DNA from: Larimichthys crocea
Lineage: Eukaryota; Chordata; Actinopteri; Sciaenidae
Direction of reading: 5' to 3'
DNA: 64,000 bases
NCBI RefSeq assembly: GCF_000972845.2
Contig: NC_040016.1
Coordinates: 2,314,701-2,378,700 of the forward strand
Part shown: piece after piece, positions 1 to 13,102 of the stretch
Layout of the letters: the number at the start of each line of letters is the position of its first letter
How positions within the stretch are numbered: the first letter of the stretch is position 1
Made by a program: the position numbers and the translations under genes
The notes under the pieces: model-generated
The model's database searches: none
What the model saw: the letters and a program-made list of their open reading frames with translations, nothing else
What the model was told of the DNA's origin: nothing

Positions 1-1200
1 GCAGAACAGTATTTGTTTTTATTTTGAATGTTTGGACCGGAAATGATTAGTAAATGTCTTGCAGCTTGACGGTATGTTGTCTGTGTGACTGGATAAACAG
101 GTTCTGACTAAAGCGAAAAGCCACTTTACACACTGAAAAGGAATTGGATCCGTGCAGCTCTCACTGTTTGATGGAGAGTGCCGAGGCTCCATGGGGCATC
201 CTAAAACAGCAAGAAGTGCCCGTCAGCTCCCACACACTAAACATTCATTTGCATAACACCTGGACCTTTACAGGGTTCATTTGCGTTGCATACGCATGAG
301 GGCAGGGAACACCACACAGTGAAAGTGAAGTTATCTTTGACAGAAAATATTATGAGAAATAAACCCTATTTCATTTGTGTGGATAAAATATGGACAATGT
401 TCTGATCTGCAAATCTGAGGTATTTTACTTGAGTAATTTCCAGGCCTGCCTCCGCGTTTCAGAAGTAAACACTGCATATTTTTAAATTCACTACAATTAT
501 CTCCAGTTTTACTAGTTACTTTACAACTTAAGATTTTTGCATACAAAACATATGAAGGGCTTATAAAATGTGTTTCAATCATATTTTCTGCTTAAAAATG
601 TGGAGATCTGCTGCTTTTTTCTTCTAACTATTTAAAAATGATTTACAGTATAATAATTCTGAATTGTTGTGGCCTACTGTTTGAGATAAAGATGTCACTT
701 TGGGCTCTGAGTGATTGCATTTCCTCACAGTTTTCAGAATTTGCATTACAAACCAATCCCCAATCAATTAATGGAGGAAATAATCAACTGATTAAACCAC
801 AATTTAAAAAAAAAAACATTCCTACACAACTTTAAGTACATTTTCTTGAATATACGTACATACCTTTGCTTAATATTATTCAACGCAGGACTTTTTCTTG
901 TAACAAAGTATTTTTTCAGTGTAGTACTTTTACTTAAGAAAAGCATCTGAAAGCATTTGTGCAGCACGGAGCCAGCTGCAATTCATTTATCTGATGCAAT
1001 ACAATAAGTTTTGTTATAACAAGTGTCATGCAAGAACACCAACTCACCACAGCTTTCACCACAGCTAATTACATAGACTATTTGTCTAATCACAATCCAA
1101 CCACAGCAATGATCTACTGGTTTTACCACGGTTATTATGTTTTATTATGATCATGGTGATTAGCAGCAGTAGTAGTTAGTGTTTATTTCTATTTTGAATT
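1..1200. other. AT-rich upstream intergenic DNA
   Basis: No coding exon, RNA gene or clear repeat boundary is recognisable in these 1.2 kb. Short open frames occur on both strands but none has family motifs or splice context. The stretch could contain the distal promoter of the unc119b gene that follows, or the 3' flank of a gene beyond the left edge. Confidence 0.5.
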
Positions 1201-1476
1201 CATTTGTGCAGAGCTGAGGATACTGCTGGTGGCTGTCCATCGCCCCCTGGCGGGCGTTTCACAGAAACCCCTTTACACCCTCCTCTGGCTCACAGGACGA
1301 GTTGTCATGGCAACTGTACAGCATGTGCTTACAAAAACAAGAGCTTGACCGTTCACCGACACTTCTCTCGACACTCGACGTCCACGACGCCATCTTCTTC
1401 TTGTAGAAATTTATCGGCGAGGAAGACAGAAGACACCGGGGAAGAGGCAGAGGGTGAATCCGGGAGAGAGTCAACG

Positions 1477-4400
1477 ATGAGCGGAGCCAAAGCCCGCAGC
1501 GACGCGCCTGTTGCTGAAAATGTCTCCGGCGGCGGGCACAGCACTGCGGCTCCTCCGCGGGACCGTAAGCCTGGCGGAGGGGTTCTGAAGAGGCTCAAGT
1601 CCCGGAGGAGCCAGGTGGACAGCAGGCCCGTCACGGAGGAAGACCTGCGGACACAGAGTGGGCACATCACACCGGAGGATGTGCTCGGACTGCGGGTGGC
1701 TACGCGAGGTTTGACTCTCTCTAATGTCTCCTGTTTACGATGATTAATGTGCTGAATGAAGTATATCTGAACACCATGTAACCAGAAGACGTGCACACAT
1801 TACATAAAAGTAGAGCAAATGACGTCCAGTGAGCAGGCTTTGGCTGTCATTTGACTAATACTGACTAATACATTTTTTTAATCATATAAGAAAATACAAA
1901 CTCGCTGTTTCTATTATTAAACGACGCAATAGACACTGGGGATTTAATAACAAGGAGGCTTTTGTGACGTAAAGGTTTTCTAAGCTCTTACTGTGACATC
2001 ATATAGTTGAAAAAATGTTAAATGACATCACAGACACCACTGTGACATCACAAAATTGACCAGGAAGACCCCTTTAATATATATATATATATATAATATA
2101 TTTATATATAATATATATTATAATTATATATATATATAGTTATATATTTTTTTTGTTGTTAATAGATGGTTACTTGTTTACAAATGTTGTTTTTGTTTGT
2201 TTGTATACTGGAGTATTGTAACAAAAATTTTCCCTGGGATTATTAAAGTATTTCTGATTCTGATGAAATCGGCTTAATTAAATAAAAAAAACCCAACAAC
2301 AACAACAACATGGTAGATTCTCATCAGTGTTACCAACATCTTAAGCTTAACACTTATGTGGGAGGGACTATAAGGGTTTATGGCATTGTTAAATTGTGAA
2401 GTCATAACCAATAACACACATAATGTGTTATTGTTGTTGGCTTTATATGTGTGTGTTTCCTGTATGTTCCACAGTAGCCCCACAGTAATCATAAAGGCCT
2501 CATCTTATCTTATTTTATGGTTAGAGTGCGTACGTACATGTCTGTATATATACAAAGTCGCACAAGTCTGTGTACAAGCAAAATATGTGAGCGTTCAGTC
2601 AAGCGCAGTGCTTTGCATGTTATTTGTGCTTGTCAAAGTAGCACCCCGTCTGTGCTTTAAGGGTGGACATGTGAGAATGGCTTGAAAATCAGTGTTTGTA
2701 TCTCCTGTCTGTCGTTGTTTGCAGGGTACCTCTGTAAACCTGAGGACAATATTTACAACATCGACTTTGTACGCTTTAAGATCAGAGACCTGGAGACCAG
2801 CACTGTCCTGTTTGAGATAGCCAAACCCCCACACACAGGTATTATACATTAGCCCACTCTTGTGTTCTGTGATGCAAATATTGACTATGACATATCTTCT
2901 GAGCACTTAAACATGAACGTACTGACTGTGATGACAGTCATGATTGTCTCTAAACATGTTGTTTTGTTCAGAAAACACCATAGCTGGTAATTTTGTTAAA
3001 AAATAGTCATCTGTGTGAATTATTTCAAATGTCTCGATCCCACGTTGTTGGTCTCAGAGGACGATGAAGAGAACCGTGAGGGAGACGCCAGCGCAGGCCG
3101 ATTTGTACGCTACCAGTTCACCCCAGCCTTCCTGAGACTGAGGACCGTGGGAGCTACGTGAGTGACTCACACGCCACACCAACACACACCTCAGAGACAC
3201 ACTCACCTGTTTCACACACAAACAATGACAATAATTGCACCATTATCTCCTTCAGCTAGACACATCTCAGTCTCCCTTTTCTCTTTTTGTATCCAATCAG
3301 GGTGGAATTCACTGTTGGAAACCGGCCTCTGAACAACTTCCGCATGATCGAGAGGCACTATTTCCGCGATCACCTGCTGAAGAGCTTTGACTTTGACTTT
3401 GGCTTCTGTATCCCAAACAGCCGAAACACTTGTGAGCACATCTATGAGTTCCCACAGCTGTCTGAGAGCCTGGGTGAGTTAACTTTTCCATTATGAGGCA
3501 AATACGATCAGGAAAAAAACAAAGAAACATCCACATTAGGATCATATCACAAAGCTCAGGATAGATTGTGTCACCCTCTACAAATGTTGATGGAGAAGAC
3601 TGTTTTTTATCTGTGTACAGAGCAAATACCAAAAGGACAGATCAGCACTTCTAATGACGTTTCCGTAAAAGGAGATTAGTGACTCTTTCCTTGTCATGTG
3701 TCACAGTGGAGCACTTAGCAAAAGTAAACATTACAATTGAGCATGAGTTTTGGTGTTGAGCTCATCGGCTTTATCTGATGGATGGATATGCCTCCAGCCA
3801 TGTGACATTCATAATTCTGTTGGACTTCACATGCAGCAATTACGCGGTGTGTTGGATCACTTTATGCAAAACATTGCCCCACATTGTGAAATTCATGACC
3901 CTCATAGATGGGAGATGTTACAGTGTGTCATCATGGTGGTGACTGTGTGTCTGTCTGCAGGTTCTTGTGTACACAATAACACTTGGTAAAAACAATAACG
4001 TAGCAAGTGACAGTTACAGCACCAGTCCCAACTACAGTCTAGATGATCTGATTACTTTTACCTGCATCATAAATGTGCATCTTAATGAGAAAACTCCTGA
4101 AAGTATAGGTGTATCTTAATACAATACCAACATGCCATATGTGCAAAGAGTTATTGGTCGTTGCAATCGTTTCTCTGCTGCATACCGGCTGTAAAGAGAT
4201 CCCTTCCTCGTGCGACGACACTGTAAAAAATGGGGATAAAAATCCACATACCTTGTTCTGTGTAAAAATGCATTTTAAAGCTCAGCTGGAGATAATATGA
4301 GCAGTTAACCAAATGAGGTAGGTGCCTTCATTATTGCCAGTGCGCAAACCACCAGGAAATATCACTTGATTTGGCTAATGAAGTCTCACATCAGCTGAGG

Positions 4401-5059
4401 CTGAACTTTCGGAAGTGTTTTTGCATAGAATAATGACTGTGATCTATATTTTGCAGTGTAGTAGGGATTGTATTCACGGCCAGTACAGCCTGGAGAGGAG
4501 GAATGATTACAGCAAGCCATAACTCTTGTCATGTACATAATGTGCGTGTGAGTATCGTATTAAGGAAGACATAAATAAATCTGGACCTGCATCACATAAA
4601 AACTTCATATAAAACCACTTACTAATGCATTCTTTGCCTCAATAATTGCATATCCAGCACCATTAGCTGTGTCGTGACATTATTATTATTATTGGAGGGA
4701 TGGAATAGAAGTCCAAATCAAAGCTCTTCCCTCTGAGCAACAGAGCCACCTAAGAAGTATTTCAAGAGCCTAATCAATAATACTGACCCAATTATTTCAG
4801 GTACTTTTAGCTTTTATACCATCTGTTCTAATCCAGTAGTGTATAGTATTATAATATATATCAATTATATATATTATAGTATTATATAAATAGTAAAAAA
4901 AGCCTTTGTTTGGATTGTTGACGTACATGTGTTGTCTGTTTTTCAGTCCGTCAGATGGTGGAGTGTCCTTATGAGACCCGGTCAGACAGCTTCTATTTCG
5001 TCGAGAACAGACTGGTCATGCACAACAAGGCAGACTATGCTTATAACGGAGGACAGTGA
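1477..5059 (+). CDS. unc119b: UNC119 lipid-binding chaperone, UNC119B type, complete, 5 coding exons
   Basis: The coding exons are 1477-1708, 2725-2838, 3058-3157, 3301-3473 and 4947-5059. All have GT/AG borders and keep the frame across junctions, giving 243 aa plus a TGA stop. The UNC119/PDE6-delta family forms an immunoglobulin-like beta-sandwich. It sequesters myristoylated N-termini (for example transducin alpha and NPHP3) and releases them in cilia under ARL3/ARL2 control. Seen directly: a low-complexity N-terminus with [12 protein letters not shown], then [58 protein letters not shown] and the C-terminus [11 protein letters not shown]. That C-terminus and the KPEDNIY motif match UNC119B better than UNC119A. 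The ATG at 1477 has A at -3 and gives the expected length. The frame stays open upstream to about 1204 without another ATG. The family call is secure; the paralogue letter is inferred from the termini. Confidence 0.95.
2076..2147. repeat. AT microsatellite / low-complexity tract
   Basis: Imperfect (TA)n and ATT-rich low-complexity sequence in intron 1 of unc119b. It is probably highly variable in length. Confidence 0.8.
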
Positions 5060-5085
5060 TGTCTGCCTGCTCGCATGCAAACACT

Positions 5086-5105
5086 CACACACACACACAC
5101 ACACA
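5086..5105. repeat. (CA)n microsatellite
   Basis: About ten CA dinucleotides, 27 bp after the unc119b stop codon, so inside its inferred 3' UTR. Confidence 0.85.
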
Positions 5106-6304
5106 AACATGTGCATGCACACACGTACTCACATTTATAGATATACAGACAAGCATGCACATGGCTGAACAGACATACAGTTCATTCACACATACATGTG
5201 CACAAGTAGCTACAGACAATTGCCTCTTATGTTTGTAAAGATGAATTGTCGTTCTCTGACGTCATTTTCTGGGGGTGTATTAGATATTGCAGTCTCTGCT
5301 CTGATGTCCAAACAAAAAGAGGCGAATATATTTGTTATTATTAATTATGGACAAATCTGTTTTGAGGACTCTTGAGTCCATGTGACACGGGTCTCAAACA
5401 GACCAAATGTTTTTTTAAATGATGCTTAGTCTCCTCTTAGCAATTTTAAAAGTGTCCTGACACCCCTTCAACACACGCATGCACACACACTCAATCCCCA
5501 AGTGACACACATAGTGTTTACGCAGTGTTTGTCAGAAGCAGCTGTTCTCGGAGCTACCGCCTCCACAATCCACTCCAGACAATATCGAGGGAGAAAGAGA
5601 GAAACCATCCACAAAAACACTCCTGTCAAACACACATGGTCACTCCTGCGATCCCCTCCCCAATCTCCCACTCCTGTCTCACACTTACACGCACACAGGG
5701 ACACGTCAACAATAGTACTGTATAAGATTTTGAGCAAAGATCTCTCAGATTATTCCTTTTTTTTTTTGTCGGTTTGACAGTTTTCTCTGGAAATATAACA
5801 GGCAACAGTTAACTGGAACCTTTGACTGCAACCAACCAAAAGACGATATCTTTATAATATCTGTATAATGATCGGTTGAAAAGAAAATTTCAAGTCATCA
5901 AAAGTTTAGAGAGCAGCAGAAATGATCTGATATCATGGTGCATGTGATGATATAAACAAAAAAGGACGTGACAAAAAGACGTGTAAGAAATGATCTGGTA
6001 TTCAGTGTGGAAATAATTGAAAAAGATGTGTATTTTGTCCACTGGAAATGTTAGGCTTATTTATTTTATAGCCACATCAGTTATTCTTCTTTTTCATCTA
6101 AGTTTAATTACATGTATTTTTTAAATCATTCCTTTGTCACGCGCATCTTTAAAACATCAGAATCAAGTTGGTATGTCTGGAAATTGAGTGGTCTTAGATA
6201 GTGTATTTTCTCTTTGTACTTTGTAAACTTTGGTGTTTGGGGTTTAAAGGTGGTGTTTGTAAAAAATATACATAAATATATATATAGTTTGTAAAAAGTG
6301 ATGA

Positions 6305-6310
6305 AATAAA
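6305..6310 (+). terminator. unc119b: Polyadenylation signal AATAAA for unc119b
   Basis: Canonical AATAAA followed by GT/T-rich sequence, about 1.25 kb after the stop codon. It is the first good hexamer downstream in the sense orientation. Confidence 0.5.
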
Positions 6311-6349
6311 TGTACATTTTCAGATAAAAATGTGTGTGACGTTTCATTT

Positions 6350-9300
6350 TTGAGGAGAAGTTGAAGGTGCTGATTGTGGTAGAAGGAACAGTCCCAAAAG
6401 TGCCCACTAGGAGGAGTTATATTATAACTAGGTTAGACATGAGTACCACTGCTTTCAGATTAGTTTATGTTTGATTGTGAAAAAGCTCACTCCAGTTTTT
6501 ATTGTAATGATGGGACATGTTGACATTCATATCTGATATCTGCTTAAAGCTGCAGATGAGGCCACAGTCTGATCCCTTTATGTTTGTCTATGGTTATGGT
6601 TTCACTGCAGAGGGGGCATAACAGCGATGATATCATTTTAATTCCACATCGACAGACCACATGTAATGAGCTAGCATAACATGCAATACATTTTGAAATT
6701 TGTTCAGGATTGTTACACTTTGATCATCCATTTTTTGGTGTCTTGTGGGATTTAAACCAAAATCTGAGCCTCTCTCTCTATTTATTCTTTCTCAGGCTGA
6801 TTCTTCCTATCTCTGTGTTCATCTCTTGATCTCTCTTAGCCTCTCTCAGTTTCCAGTTCTCATGTCCAAAATCTCATGGTCTTTTCTCTCTCACCTTGCC
6901 TTTCCTTTTCTGTTTCTCTCTCCACACCTATGCAACTCTCCCTCCCTCGCTCTCCTGCTCTGTTTTTCCCTTTTCTTTACTCCTCTCTCACCTGGTAACC
7001 AGACCTCTGGAGAGGAGTGTTGAGTTTCCACTTTCCCAGAGAAGAGGACAATCTGAGCCACACAAAGACCCACAATGGACCCCCTCTGCTCTCTCCTCCC
7101 CTCACTCTGTCAGTGCACAGCTGCACACACACACACATACAGACACAGAAACATACGCTGAATTATATAAGAATACATACACCGTCTGCTTATTATTTAC
7201 TCTTTCCTGTTTGCCTCTTCATTTGTTTTGTTTTTACTTTCCTTGTATAAATCCTTTCTGCTTACCCCGGTTCAGTCTCCCTATACATGTTGATGCTCTC
7301 ACTGACACATTCAGTTGTATGCAGTCATGTTATCGCTTCCTCTTTACCAATACACCCTTAAGAAAGCTTTTCTTTGTTACATTGTTGATTTAATTACCAT
7401 AAAATTGAATTGCATGGTTACATCAGATAGGGGCTTTGAGATCATTGGCCACACAGAATACACCCTGGCGACGTTTACAATAATGTTAAAATATTTGGGG
7501 GGAATTCTTTTTTTTTTTTTCACCTGTGGTGAGGCCCTGCAAACAGGAAGTGGTCAAAGGAGCAGTAGAATTACAGTAGAAAGGTCTATTTACACATCTA
7601 GGTCGGTAGGTGACCAACATTAGCAATTATTTGGAGTCATGTTTGTGATCGCCAGACAAATGTAAGTTCAGTATATACACTGTATCATCAAAAAGCTCAA
7701 AAAAACATCCATAATTCCACACACAGTTTTTCCTAAATAGTGAAATATCCCTTTAAAACACATAAAACCTAATGGTGTGAAGATCTAATGTGTCCGTTGC
7801 TGATTAGAGCGCAAAAGCAGGGCGCTCATCAGCTCGTGAGCTCATAAATCAATGTCCACAACCTTCCATCAGGCTGTAGGGCCTGCACACTGCAGCATGC
7901 AAGTAAAGCAGCTGTACCGTCCTGAACCACATGTTGGTATCATACAAATCTCAATGTATCCAGTTGACAATTAGCATTATGCATGTGCATAGACACACCC
8001 CACAGCAATAAATACACACACTTTCCAACTTTCCAGGGATGATTTGTGTGTTCCCAGGCCTTCGTGGAATACATTTCAGCAGTCAGTCGTGCATCAACAC
8101 GCACGCACCGGAAACAACTGGACAGGTGGGATAAATCAGTCTCATTCTCCCCCCTCCCCCTTACATACTCACACACACACACACATACACACACCTATCT
8201 TTGTAACAGGCTTTCCCATATATCCTGTTCGGTGAATCACACCACATTGAGATTAGGAGTGTGAAGCACTGGTTTACTGAGGTTCCCCTGGAACACACAC
8301 GCACTCACTCTCTCTCACACACACACACAGGTCTGCACTCAGGCAGGGGGACAGGGGAGACAGTGGTCTCCTATAAATAGCAGCTAGGAATGGCGTTGAT
8401 AGGTCCTGTGAAAAGAAATGGAGGGGGGAGTGGAAAAAGGATTAAAAGAGATACACGGACGCAGTGCAACTCCACTCATTCGTGCGTGTGTGTGTGTGAG
8501 AGTGTTTGCGTGTGTGAGAGCGTCTAAGATACTTTGGAGAGAGGTGGTGTGGATTTCTTGCTATCAACAAAAATCTCTCTCTTGGACCACCCCTACTTAA
8601 AAAAACCCATCCACTCTCTCTCTCTCACACACATACACACTTCGTCATCCTCTCTTTCCTTTCTTACTCTGTCTCACTCTCCCTTTCTTTCCTTTTTTTT
8701 CTTACTATGTTTCCATCCTGCTCCAAGGCCCTGGTGTGAAATCCCTCACGTTTTAACACTACATTACCCGCAGCACATCGTACAACAAAGACATGATGAG
8801 TCATGGCACAGCCCCTCTCCTTTAGGTCGGCACGACGACGGTCTCAAAGATGATCGTGACTCCATCTGTATTTGTCATGATGTCATTTCCAGCAATTGCT
8901 TACTGACATCATCTCACCCCTGAAAAAAGGTCAGGGCAGACGTAAACCAGCAGCCATGGAGTGTAAATATGACGCATCAGTTTAGAAGTACAAAAAAGCT
9001 CATTTGTGATCACTGCTACCTTTTAAAACACTCCAAGAAAAATGTGCGTGTCACTTTTAAATGAACATCTCATTTTGGATTAAATGGATGCTGTAATTTA
9101 ATGTCATGGCATGCAAAGCTTTGGAGATGTGAGAACAGATAACAGATAATTAGTTATCTGGGAGTTAATAATGCACTCAGTACAGCAGTGATGGATAGAC
9201 AGCCCTTTAACAAACTGTGATTCCCATACCAATTTCCATGGTGGCAAGTGCAGTATTGACAATCTGTCTTTAAGTGTTAGGTCTCTGCTGATTTGCAACC

Positions 9301-10959
9301 AGAAGCCTTTGTGCGGCTTTCTACGCGTGTGTGTGTTTCCGTGTTTGTCCGCCCAACCGTCTGTGTGGTATTACACTGTAGATCTCCACTGCTGCTGCTG
9401 CTGCTTACGCTCATACAGCCGACAGACAGAAATAGTCCTGTGTCATCATAGTAAATAGGTTGTGGTCTGTTTGCGCTCGCAGGAAGCCTTTGGAAGCCTC
9501 TCGGAGCCTTCTAACTCCATCAGTCCAGTTTGTTTTGTGTGCGTACGATTAATAAAAGGTTAACTCAAACCTCAGTCAACTGTTGAAGAGGCCTGTAAAT
9601 CTCCCCCACAATCTCTTCCTTCCTCTCCCTTTCTCTCCTCCCTTTGTCTCTCTCCCTTTGCCACACCTTCCCCTGGGGGATGGAGGGATTGTGATCGGAG
9701 AACGGAGGTGGGGCTCCTGGCGCAACCACAGGTGTGCTTGTTTCCTCCCTTCTCCTCTCTCATGTAATGATTTTTTTGGCTCGCCACCTGCCAGGTGGAA
9801 AAAACACCCACAGCAATTGGAGCTCTTTAAAATGGCCTCCTGGCTTCCGCTTTAAAAGACTTTTTTTGCTTGTTCTGTTAGTCTTTATCCATTGACAAAC
9901 ATTCCATTTATATCCTTTTTCGTTATGTATTGTCTGCATTCCATTCAATGAGATCTTCCTGGAACTACTTGTTGCTGGTTTACATTTTGCATTGCATGCA
10001 AATGATAGTTTCTGCTGAAGCACACAGTCGACACAGACACAGCTCCTAGCTTTTCAGAAGGCCAAAAGTTGCCTTTCTAACTCTTTTCTCTTAAATCCCC
10101 TTCTAAACCTTCTTTTAAACTGCCTCGAGGGTGGTAGAGAGCAGGTCCCAGGCCCTGGCAGGTCAAAGGTTGCTCACACACAATGGGTTCCCACTCAGGG
10201 TCAGCTGTGGTCAAAGAAACAAAAGCGATGAAGACTTGGAAAGGACAAACTAACACAGTGTTTTGAGGTGGCAGAGTGACAACAAGAGAGAGGGAGGGAG
10301 ATGGGATAGAGCAAAGGCAGAAATTTAAAAAAGTGCAATGTGAGTTCACCGAAGACCTCTCTCTCTCTCTGTGTCTCACACACAGACACACATTTTGCTT
10401 TTAGACATGCTGTACCAGATTTTAAATCTGAAAATCTGTTGGCAAAGTTGCTCAAAAACTAGACGTCTCTGCCTCTTCAATTGTCCTCTTCACTTGTTTA
10501 CTTTAAATGAACACTCACAAAATCAACTTACTTTTGTATTATAATCACCGGTGTTTTTGCTTTATTCTATTCATATCTTTTCCCATCACTCCAACTTGTT
10601 CAGGTCCCCTCCCCCACGCCGCTCTCTTTCTCCTCTCTTTTTTATTCAGTGCCATTGATCATGCATGCAGAAATTCAGCACGCCCAACCATGGCTCTAGC
10701 CAGGATAGGTTAGCTAGTGCAAAGCCTTGTCCTACATACTGTTCTCTCGCTATGGTCCACCAGGCCACAGTCACACCCTCCCCCTGATCTGCCTTCCCTC
10801 ACTGACTCTCCCCCCTCTACTGCCATACACACACAAACACCCTGCGGCCCGTCTCAGAACCAGCACATGCCCGGATTCATCATGTGGTGCTGGGAATGTT
10901 AACTCATCAGTACCAAAAACCTTTAGTCAGGTGCAGAGGGAATCAGTATTACTTAGTTT

Positions 10960-11000
<41 letters not shown>

Positions 11001-11600
11001 TGTTTAATTTGAAAGGCTATTCTGTGCTAATCAGATTACAGTATCCAAACAACAGAAAAATAAAATTCACAGCTTGTTACGTTTCATCTGGACCCCCCCA
11101 AAAAACATCCATTGTTTCATTAGTCTAAGATATTTAGACTTTTGACTGTTATGTGTATGCTTTGAGATTTTGATTTTCCTAAGTATCAAAGTCTGATGAA
11201 TAAAGCAAGTGAACACTTTTGTTAGAGGTATGTGATGAAACTTCTCAGCTGACCAGGTTTTGCCCTGGCTGACTTAGAGGTAATGCTGCTAATCTTCCAC
11301 TTAGCTGGTTAGGACGGCCTGTCACGTGGGTTGAAAGAGCCAGAGAAAGAGGGAGTGAGTAAGATCAGGTTTAGATGAGGGTTGAACTATGATTGGGCAA
11401 GAAATGGATGAAGTATGTCGAGTGGTGACCACAGCTGTTTTGGATGTGATGGATTAGGGATGAGAGCTGGTCAACAGGAACAGGTGGACCAGACAAAAAT
11501 GATTGATAGATGGAGAGGGTTGATTTAGGTTTTTGCGGATGTGGTGTTGTTTATGTTGATGATGACTAAAAGAAAACACATGGTAAATAACAGGTGGATC
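6350..11600. other. Intergenic DNA between unc119b and msi1
   Basis: I see no exon of a recognisable gene here. The stretch holds several CT/CA-rich low-complexity patches: pyrimidine-rich 6770-7000, CA runs near 7120, 8170 and 8320, CT-rich 8600-8720, and a (CA)n array at 10963-10998. These patches create long open frames without family features. Upstream regulatory DNA for msi1 is likely to lie here, but no element can be named from sequence alone. Confidence 0.5.
10963..10998. repeat. (CA)18 microsatellite
   Basis: Uninterrupted CA dinucleotide array in the unc119b-msi1 intergenic region. Confidence 0.95.
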
Positions 11601-11639
11601 TGACAAAAGGTGCAGTGAGAGTTGGACTGAGCAATGGTA

Positions 11640-12241
11640 ATAAATATGCATACTATCACGTGATAGTACATGATACATAAGGATCATATCACATCACATA
11701 AGATCCATATCATATCACATAACATAACATCATACTTGTATGACTTCACGTGATACGACACATCACAACATATATAAGATCACATATCACATCATATACA
11801 TTCACTTCATGATACATTACATCAGATAAGAACACAAAATCACATCGTGTCATATAAGATCACATTGCTTCTTATTACATCATACATAAACACATCACAT
11901 TACATCGTATTAAATCACGTTTAAGATCACATAACATGATAAAAGAACATATATAAAATCAAACCACATTATATCATATTAGATCAGATAAGATCACATT
12001 ACATCACGTAAGCTCACATAATATGAAATCACGACTCACATCATTTACAAGAATATCACATAAACACACACATAAGATCACATTGCTTCATATTACATCA
12101 TACAGTTACATGTCACATTACATAAAATGGAATCACATCACATCTCGTAACATGTAACATGTAACACTTACAGAAGCATATTATGGCATCTCACATAACA
12201 TAACATAACATAACATAACATAACATAACATAACATAACAT
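11640..12241. repeat. Degenerate CACAT/ATAAGAT repeat ending in a (CATAA)n pentanucleotide array
   Basis: About 600 bp built from short words such as ATCACAT, ATAAGATCAC, CATATCA and TACATCA. It ends at 12193-12241 in almost ten perfect CATAA units. The words recur at irregular spacing, as in an eroded tandem array. There is no open frame. It lies 0.6 kb upstream of the msi1 start codon. Confidence 0.85.
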
Positions 12242-12619
12242 GGAAAAGTGAACTTCAATGACCTCTATGCAACCTAAAACTCCATTCAGACCGGCTGTTT
12301 TATGTAATCTGGTTAAACAGGCTGGGAGCAGGTATCCTGGTTACAGATGCCTTATTTCACCTGAGACCTAACCTGACCTCTACAGGAAGACATCTCCCTT
12401 CAGTAATACTTCCACATCATCCAGCTATCAAAACGCTTTAATGGGCCATACTGTTGTGATCAACCAATGACAAGAACGGCGGGGAAACACGACAGAGAGA
12501 GAGCGCCACTGGAGGCAAGCAACGTGCAGCAGGCAGGCAGGGAGGGAGGGAGGTCCGAGGCCGGGGTAGGCTACGGGAAAACGAGGTGGAGGCGGAGCCT
12601 CTCTCTCTGAGCGTGTATG

Positions 12620-12620
<1 letters not shown>

Positions 12621-12651
<31 letters not shown>
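12621..12651. repeat. (GT)n microsatellite in msi1 upstream/5' UTR region
   Basis: About 15 GT dinucleotides, 220 bp upstream of the msi1 ATG. Confidence 0.9.
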
Positions 12652-12652
<1 letters not shown>

Positions 12653-12717
12653 CCTCGGTCACCCCTCCTCCTTTTAACCACCCCACCCCCACCTCTCCTG
12701 CCGCCCCCCCTCCCTTC

Positions 12718-12720
<3 letters not shown>

Positions 12721-12759
<39 letters not shown>
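12721..12759. repeat. (CT)n microsatellite in msi1 upstream/5' UTR region
   Basis: About 19 uninterrupted CT dinucleotides within a pyrimidine-rich block, 110 bp before the msi1 ATG. CT tracts are common in vertebrate promoters and 5' UTRs, so it may be transcribed. Confidence 0.9.
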
Positions 12760-12762
<3 letters not shown>

Positions 12763-12868
12763 CCTCCCTCCCTCGGTTGCCCGCCCCTGAGTCTGGAGCA
12801 GCAGCAGCAGTGGAGCTTCACTGCCTCTCCTCGCCTCACAGTGCGGGAATATACCAGCGGAGAGCAGA

Positions 12869-13065
12869 ATGGATACGGAAGGGAGCCAGAGCAGCCTGTC
12901 CTCCAGCACGGACAACTCCCCCCACGACCCCTGGTAACAGCCTCAGCCCGCCCGCTTTGCCTTTTTGCTCGCCTCTCGGCCCCGGTTTGAGTTCACCTTG
13001 GACTTTAGTTGAGTTCAGTGCGGGAGTGGAGCCGCGCCGAGACAAAAGACAAGCACGCTGTGTGC

Positions 13066-13102
<37 letters not shown>

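Larger units (their letters stand above)
5060..6330 (+). other. unc119b: unc119b 3' UTR (inferred)
   Basis: From the TGA to just past an AATAAA hexamer at 6305-6310 the sequence is non-coding. It starts with a short (CA)n array (5086-5105) and is AT-rich toward the end. The extent is inferred from the first good polyadenylation signal after the stop; an earlier or later site is possible. Confidence 0.5.

Noticed and set aside
1353..1796. Antisense frame of 147 codons opposite unc119b exon 1
   Set aside because: It mirrors the GC-rich coding exon on the other strand and has no independent features.
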